Assembly (NCBI RefSeq): GCF_026686735.1
Contig: NZ_CP113432.1
Location: 5,383,001-5,447,000, forward strand
Direction: 5' to 3'
Source of the DNA: Pseudomonas triclosanedens
GTDB taxonomy: Bacteria > Pseudomonadota > Gammaproteobacteria > Pseudomonadales > Pseudomonadaceae
DNA length: 64,000 nt
Below, piece after piece: positions 60,691 to 64,000 of this stretch. Numbering within the stretch: position 1 is the first letter of the stretch; every line of letters starts with the position of its first letter. The notes under the pieces are model-generated. The model searched no databases and had not been told where the DNA came from. It saw nothing but the letters and a program-made list of their open reading frames with translations. Position numbers and translations under genes: made by a program.

Positions 60691-61016
60691 TGATCAAGCT
60701 TATTACTCGTCCAATTCGGGACGTTGTTCGTCGCTGGGTTCGTGAGGAGTTGGCCCTGGCGCAGGCTGAGGAGTATCGCCAGGCCGAGGCTCACGCTGAA
60801 CGTCTTCTCCAGAACCGTCCGGCCCGTGAGCCGAATCTTTCCGACGTGGTGCGGGAACCGCTCGCAGCAGAGGTCGCGGCCTGGCTGAAGGAAAATCCAG
60901 CGTCCCCTCAGGCGGTTTGGAGAGAACGTCGTCTCGCACGCGCTGCAAGAGCTTTGCGGAGGGGGAACCCAAGTCACGACGAAGAATCAGCCATTTGTCG
61001 AGGGTGTGATCAATGA
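60690..61016 (+). CDS. phage early protein, helical, unknown function
   Basis: A 108-residue, charged, helical protein (VRRWVREELALAQAEEYRQAEAHAERLL). ATG shares its A with the stop of the preceding gene, and its end overlaps the next start by ATGA, so it looks like part of the early operon. No domain recognised. An antisense frame covers the second half. Confidence 0.6.
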   Translation: MIKLITRPIRDVVRRWVREELALAQAEEYRQAEAHAERLLQNRPAREPNLSDVVREPLAAEVAAWLKENPASPQAVWRERRLARAARALRRGNPSHDEESAICRGCDQ

Positions 61017-61170
61017 GTCGGGAAAAAAGTCTCGGCCTGATCGATGTGGATTGCAGCAGTGCGAACACCACTTCAGATAATGCCTCGTTCATTTCCTCAA
61101 GCCGGCCGAACGCCTCTGTCAGATCGTCCAGTTCTTCCTGCAATTCGCGAAACTCTTCTTCGCTGATCAT
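60703..61170 (-). CDS. antisense acidic coiled-coil frame in the phage early region
   Basis: A 155-residue frame from ATG 61170 with GGAGG nine bases upstream. The first ~55 residues form a clear amphipathic coiled coil (EEEFRELQEELDDLTEAFGRLEEMNEALS), then a plausible helical domain, then a Pro-rich tail that is antisense to the neighbouring gene. It overlaps two plus-strand genes, so at least one set is not real. Confidence 0.35.
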   Translation of the reverse strand: MISEEEFRELQEELDDLTEAFGRLEEMNEALSEVVFALLQSTSIRPRLFSRLIDHTLDKWLILRRDLGSPSAKLLQRVRDDVLSKPPEGTLDFPSARPRPLLRAVPAPRRKDSAHGPDGSGEDVQREPRPGDTPQPAPGPTPHEPSDEQRPELDE

Positions 61171-61423
61171 GCCTGCGCCCTCCAAAACGGCTGACAGTAT
61201 TGAATCCATTGCGCTCGGGCAAGCACAGCTTGACGCTATACATCGCCCGCTTCTCGACGATCTCCGCCATGCCACCGAGTTCTTCAACTCGGTCGATGGC
61301 GACCTCGCTTCAGTCTTCAACGGCAGCAGACAGATTGCAGCCGAATGGCTGGAAACTGCTGCGCTCGCCCTCGGTAACGCCCTGATCGCCCGCCATGAGA
61401 CTACTGGAGGCGACCATGAGTGA
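61013..61423 (+). CDS. phage early protein with Ser-rich N-terminus, doubtful
   Basis: A 136-residue frame starting in an ATGA overlap with GAGGG eight bases upstream. Residues ~15-52 are an abnormal Ser/Asn-rich run, while residues 53-136 (PAPSKTADSIESIALGQAQ...) look like a real helical protein. The Ser-rich part is exactly antisense to a good coiled-coil frame on the other strand. The true start may be ATG at 61169, although it lacks a ribosome binding site. Confidence 0.45.
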   Translation: MSREKSLGLIDVDCSSANTTSDNASFISSSRPNASVRSSSSSCNSRNSSSLIMPAPSKTADSIESIALGQAQLDAIHRPLLDDLRHATEFFNSVDGDLASVFNGSRQIAAEWLETAALALGNALIARHETTGGDHE

Positions 61424-63488
61424 GTGGTTCATGCCTACAAAGCTGGCCGGGCTTCCAGGGCTGCCGACTACTGATCGAGGTATCCGAAAGCTGGCAGAAA
61501 GGGAAGGCTGGAAGAAGCAGAAGCACTCCGGGCGCGGTGGTGGATATGAGTACCACGTTTCGGCCCTGCCGAAGGAAACCCGCGCCGCACTGCTGAACGC
61601 CGCCCTGGGCGAGGTGGCCACCAAGGCGGTCCGCCAGGAGACGCAGCTGGCCCTGGTCGAAACCAACCGCCAGCAACTGGTCGCCGATGCCCGCCAGGGG
61701 GTGCTGCACGCCCTAGACCTGATGATGGCCCGCACCGGCTACAGCCGGAAGCGCTCCATCACCCTGATGCTGGACATGGCGCGCCTCGGCCAGGTCGAGC
61801 CGCAGCTGCTCGCCATGCTCAAGATGGCCCGCGATCCTCGCGGCCGCCCGAGCGCGGATGGCCTGCCGAGCGTGCGCAGCCTGGAGCGCTTCCTGGATCA
61901 GGCCGAGCGTGGCGCCCTGGTGCCGAAGGTCCGCCGCCCGGACATGAGCGTTCCCGACTGGGCGCCTGCCTTCATGACGATCTACCAAGGGCCGGAGAAG
62001 CGCAGCGCCCGCGCTGCCCATGCACTACTGGAGAAGCACTGGCAGGGGCAAATGCCCAGCCTGGACCAGGTCTATGCGTTCCTGCGCAAGGTGGGCAACG
62101 TCAGCCGCGAGGTCGGGCGCATGGGTGAGCATGAAATCAAGGCGCTGCGCCCGTTCATTCGCCGCGACTTCACCAAGCTGCTGCCGACCGACGTCTATTC
62201 CTGCGACGGCCACACGTTCGACGCCGAGGTCCAGCACCCGATGCACGGCCGGCCCTTCCGGCCGGAAATCACCACCATCATCGACATCCGTACCCGTCGA
62301 ATTCCGGGCTGGTCCACCGGCCTGGCCGAGTCGGCCCTGGTGGTGGTCGATGCCCTACGTGACGCCTGCATCAAGGGCGGCGTCCCGGCCATCTTCTACG
62401 TGGACAACGGCTCGGGCTACGTCAACCACATGATGCGCGACGAGGCGGTCGGCCTTATGGGCCGCCTGGGCATCGATATGAAGAACAGCCTGCCCTACAA
62501 CAGCCAGGCGCGGGGCGTGATTGAGCGCGTCCACCAGAGCCTGTGGATTCGGGCCGCCAAGGAACTGCCCGGCTACATCGGCGCCGACATGGACCGCCAG
62601 GCCAAGCTGGCCACCTTCAAGCTGACGCGCCGGGCCATCGCCAAGGGCGGCACCATGCCGCTGATGTCTTGGGAATCTTTTGTCGCGTTCTGCGAACAGC
62701 AGATTGCCGAGTACAACGACCGCCCGCACAGCAGCCTGCCGCGCATCACCGACCCGAACACCGGTCGCCGCCGTCACATGACCCCGAACGAAGCCTGGGC
62801 GCTGCACGAAGCGGAGGGTTTCAGCCCGATGCGCGTTACCGACGACGAAGCCCGCCCGCTGTTCCGGCCCCAGGTGCTGCGCACCGTCCGCCGCTGCGAA
62901 CTGGAGTTCATCGGCAACCGCTACTTCGCCCGCGAGCTGGAAGAGTTCCACGGCGAGCAGCTGGCGGTCGCCTACGACATCCACGACGCCAGCAAGGTGT
63001 GGGTGTACGACGGTGAAGGCCGTTTCCTCTGCACCGCCGAGCTGGGTGGCAACAGCCGCGACTACATGCCGGCGTCCTACATCGAGCGCGCCCGCGAGAA
63101 GCGGGCCGATGCCCGCGAGAAACGCGCCATTGCGCACCTGGACGAGATCCGCGCCGAGCGTCAAGGCGGTTACGCCCTGGAAATGGACGCCCCGCTGACC
63201 ATTCCCGGCCTCGGAACCATCACCCCCGAGCAACTCCGTTCGCGGTCCGCCGCGACATTCGAAGTACAGGCGGAGCGGATCGACGAGCCAGTCACCGTCG
63301 CCACCGCAGCCCCGGCAGCGTCCGCCCAGGTCTTCACCCTGCCGACAGTACCCGCCCAGCGTTACCGCCAATGGTGCGAACTGGCTGAACGCCAACGCTC
63401 CGGCCAGCCCATCGAGCCGGAAGCCGCCCAGTGGTTCGAGGTTTACCCCAAATCGAAAGAGTTCGCTGCCCAACAGCGGCAAGCATGA
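61416..63488 (+). CDS. Mu A-like DDE transposase
   Basis: A 690-residue transposase. An N-terminal winged helix (residues ~1-55), end-binding domains, and the catalytic core with Asp264 in YSCDGHTFD, Asp330 in FYVDNGSGY and Glu370 in GVIERVHQ, followed by a Mu-type C-terminal barrel and a tail likely to contact the B protein. ATG at 61416 follows GGAGG. Length is close to Mu A (663). Confidence 0.95.
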   Translation: MSEWFMPTKLAGLPGLPTTDRGIRKLAEREGWKKQKHSGRGGGYEYHVSALPKETRAALLNAALGEVATKAVRQETQLALVETNRQQLVADARQGVLHALDLMMARTGYSRKRSITLMLDMARLGQVEPQLLAMLKMARDPRGRPSADGLPSVRSLERFLDQAERGALVPKVRRPDMSVPDWAPAFMTIYQGPEKRSARAAHALLEKHWQGQMPSLDQVYAFLRKVGNVSREVGRMGEHEIKALRPFIRRDFTKLLPTDVYSCDGHTFDAEVQHPMHGRPFRPEITTIIDIRTRRIPGWSTGLAESALVVVDALRDACIKGGVPAIFYVDNGSGYVNHMMRDEAVGLMGRLGIDMKNSLPYNSQARGVIERVHQSLWIRAAKELPGYIGADMDRQAKLATFKLTRRAIAKGGTMPLMSWESFVAFCEQQIAEYNDRPHSSLPRITDPNTGRRRHMTPNEAWALHEAEGFSPMRVTDDEARPLFRPQVLRTVRRCELEFIGNRYFARELEEFHGEQLAVAYDIHDASKVWVYDGEGRFLCTAELGGNSRDYMPASYIERAREKRADAREKRAIAHLDEIRAERQGGYALEMDAPLTIPGLGTITPEQLRSRSAATFEVQAERIDEPVTVATAAPAASAQVFTLPTVPAQRYRQWCELAERQRSGQPIEPEAAQWFEVYPKSKEFAAQQRQA

Positions 63489-63502
63489 AAGGAGCTGTAT
63501 TC

Positions 63503-64000
63503 ATGACCATCCAGCAGAACATTCCCACCTCCACCGGCATGGCCGATATCGCCAACATCGCGCTCTGTGACATCGCCCTGGAGAAGGCCCTGTCGCGCAC
63601 CGCAACCCTGCCGGGCCTGGTGTGCTTCTACGGCCCCAGCGGCTTCGGCAAGAGCGTTTCCGCCGCCTGGGTAGCGAACCGCCGTCGCGCCTACTACGTG
63701 CAGGCCAAAAGCCTCTGGACCCGCAAGCACACCCTCAAGGCCATCCTGGGGGAAATGGGTATCAAGCCGAGCGGCACCATCCCGGAAATGGCCGACCAGA
63801 TCGCCGAAGAACTGGCTGGCAGCGGCCGCCCGCTGATCATCGACGAGATGGACCACCTGGTGGCTTCGGGTTGCGTCGAGCTGGTCCGCGACCTGTACGA
63901 GTCCAGCCAGGCCGCGATCATGCTGATCGGCGAGGAAATGTTGCCGACCAAGCTGAAGAAGTTCGAGCGCTTCCACGGCCGCGTGCTGAGCTGGATTCCT
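63503..64000 (+). CDS. Mu B-like target-selection ATPase, 3' end outside window
   Basis: 166 codons of an AAA+ ATPase, open to the last base. Walker A GPSGFGKS, Walker B PLIIDEMD. It follows the transposase by 14 bases with AAAGGAG upstream of ATG 63503. B proteins bind target DNA, stimulate the transposase and provide target immunity. Confidence 0.92.
   Translation, partial: MTIQQNIPTSTGMADIANIALCDIALEKALSRTATLPGLVCFYGPSGFGKSVSAAWVANRRRAYYVQAKSLWTRKHTLKAILGEMGIKPSGTIPEMADQIAEELAGSGRPLIIDEMDHLVASGCVELVRDLYESSQAAIMLIGEEMLPTKLKKFERFHGRVLSWIP

Larger units (their letters stand above)
58882..64000 (+). mobile_element. Mu-like transposable prophage, left part (continues beyond window)
   Basis: Order of a transposable phage left end: repressor on the minus strand, operator region, Ner, small early genes, DDE transposase A, ATPase B. 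The window ends inside B; the lysis, head and tail genes and the right end lie outside. The layout resembles D3112- and B3-type phages of Pseudomonas. Confidence 0.92.

Overview
The window is GC-rich chromosomal DNA of a Pseudomonas related to P. aeruginosa. The gene families and their order (retS end, urtABCDE, ureDAB-pat-C, oxaloacetate decarboxylase, Hsp70-like, osmE, desC/desT, ureEFG, opdK, aldehyde dehydrogenase, transporter, mdlC, vanAB, liv transporter, amaA/amaB/amaR, nadE, azu, LOG) follow what I recall of PAO1 from about PA4856 to PA4923. It is not PAO1: an autotransporter, a HupE/UreJ gene, a haemolysin-III gene, a rearranged desaturase locus, a type IV pilus tip locus and a prophage interrupt that order.

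Layout. 1-1.9 kb: the end of the RetS hybrid kinase, a small orphan protein and a MarC membrane protein. 1.9-12.5 kb and 24.9-27.6 kb: a urea regulon, with the UrtABCDE ABC importer, urease structural genes (ureA, B, C) and accessory proteins (UreD, E, F, G, plus HupE/UreJ). Three of its operons start at sigma-54-type promoters preceded by NtrC-like sites, and urtA has a leader that can fold in two mutually exclusive ways. 12.8-24.9 kb: a large autotransporter, small envelope and stress genes, an oxaloacetate decarboxylase with three copies of one operator, an Hsp70-like protein, OsmE, and a deletion scar where the first 46 codons of desB are fused out of frame to a 5'-truncated asmA. desC and desT survive beside twin DesT-type operators.

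27.6-39.1 kb: aromatic-acid catabolism, with the OpdK porin, benzaldehyde-type dehydrogenase, two aromatic-acid MFS carriers, benzoylformate decarboxylase, vanillate demethylase VanAB and the regulator VanR with recognisable VanR boxes. 39.2-51.0 kb: an SDR, a gene-free 513-bp stretch with DnaA boxes, an ornithine cyclodeaminase/mu-crystallin enzyme, a branched-chain amino-acid-type ABC transporter behind a near-perfect sigma-54 promoter with phased upstream repeats, and the L-pipecolate/D-lysine genes amaA, amaB and amaR. Together these suggest uptake and breakdown of lysine-derived cyclic amino acids. 51.1-54.2 kb: nadE, a haemolysin-III protein, azurin (ANR box) and a LOG-family enzyme.

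54.2-58.9 kb: pilE, pilY1 and the 3' end of a pilX-like minor pilin gene. The 5' third of pilY1 is strikingly AT-rich, which suggests allelic exchange. From 58,882 to the window end lies the left part of a Mu-like transposable prophage (repressor, operator region, Ner, small early genes, DDE transposase A, ATPase B). Its left end sits inside the pilX-like gene, so the lysogen has probably lost a pilus component that many phages of this class use as receptor.
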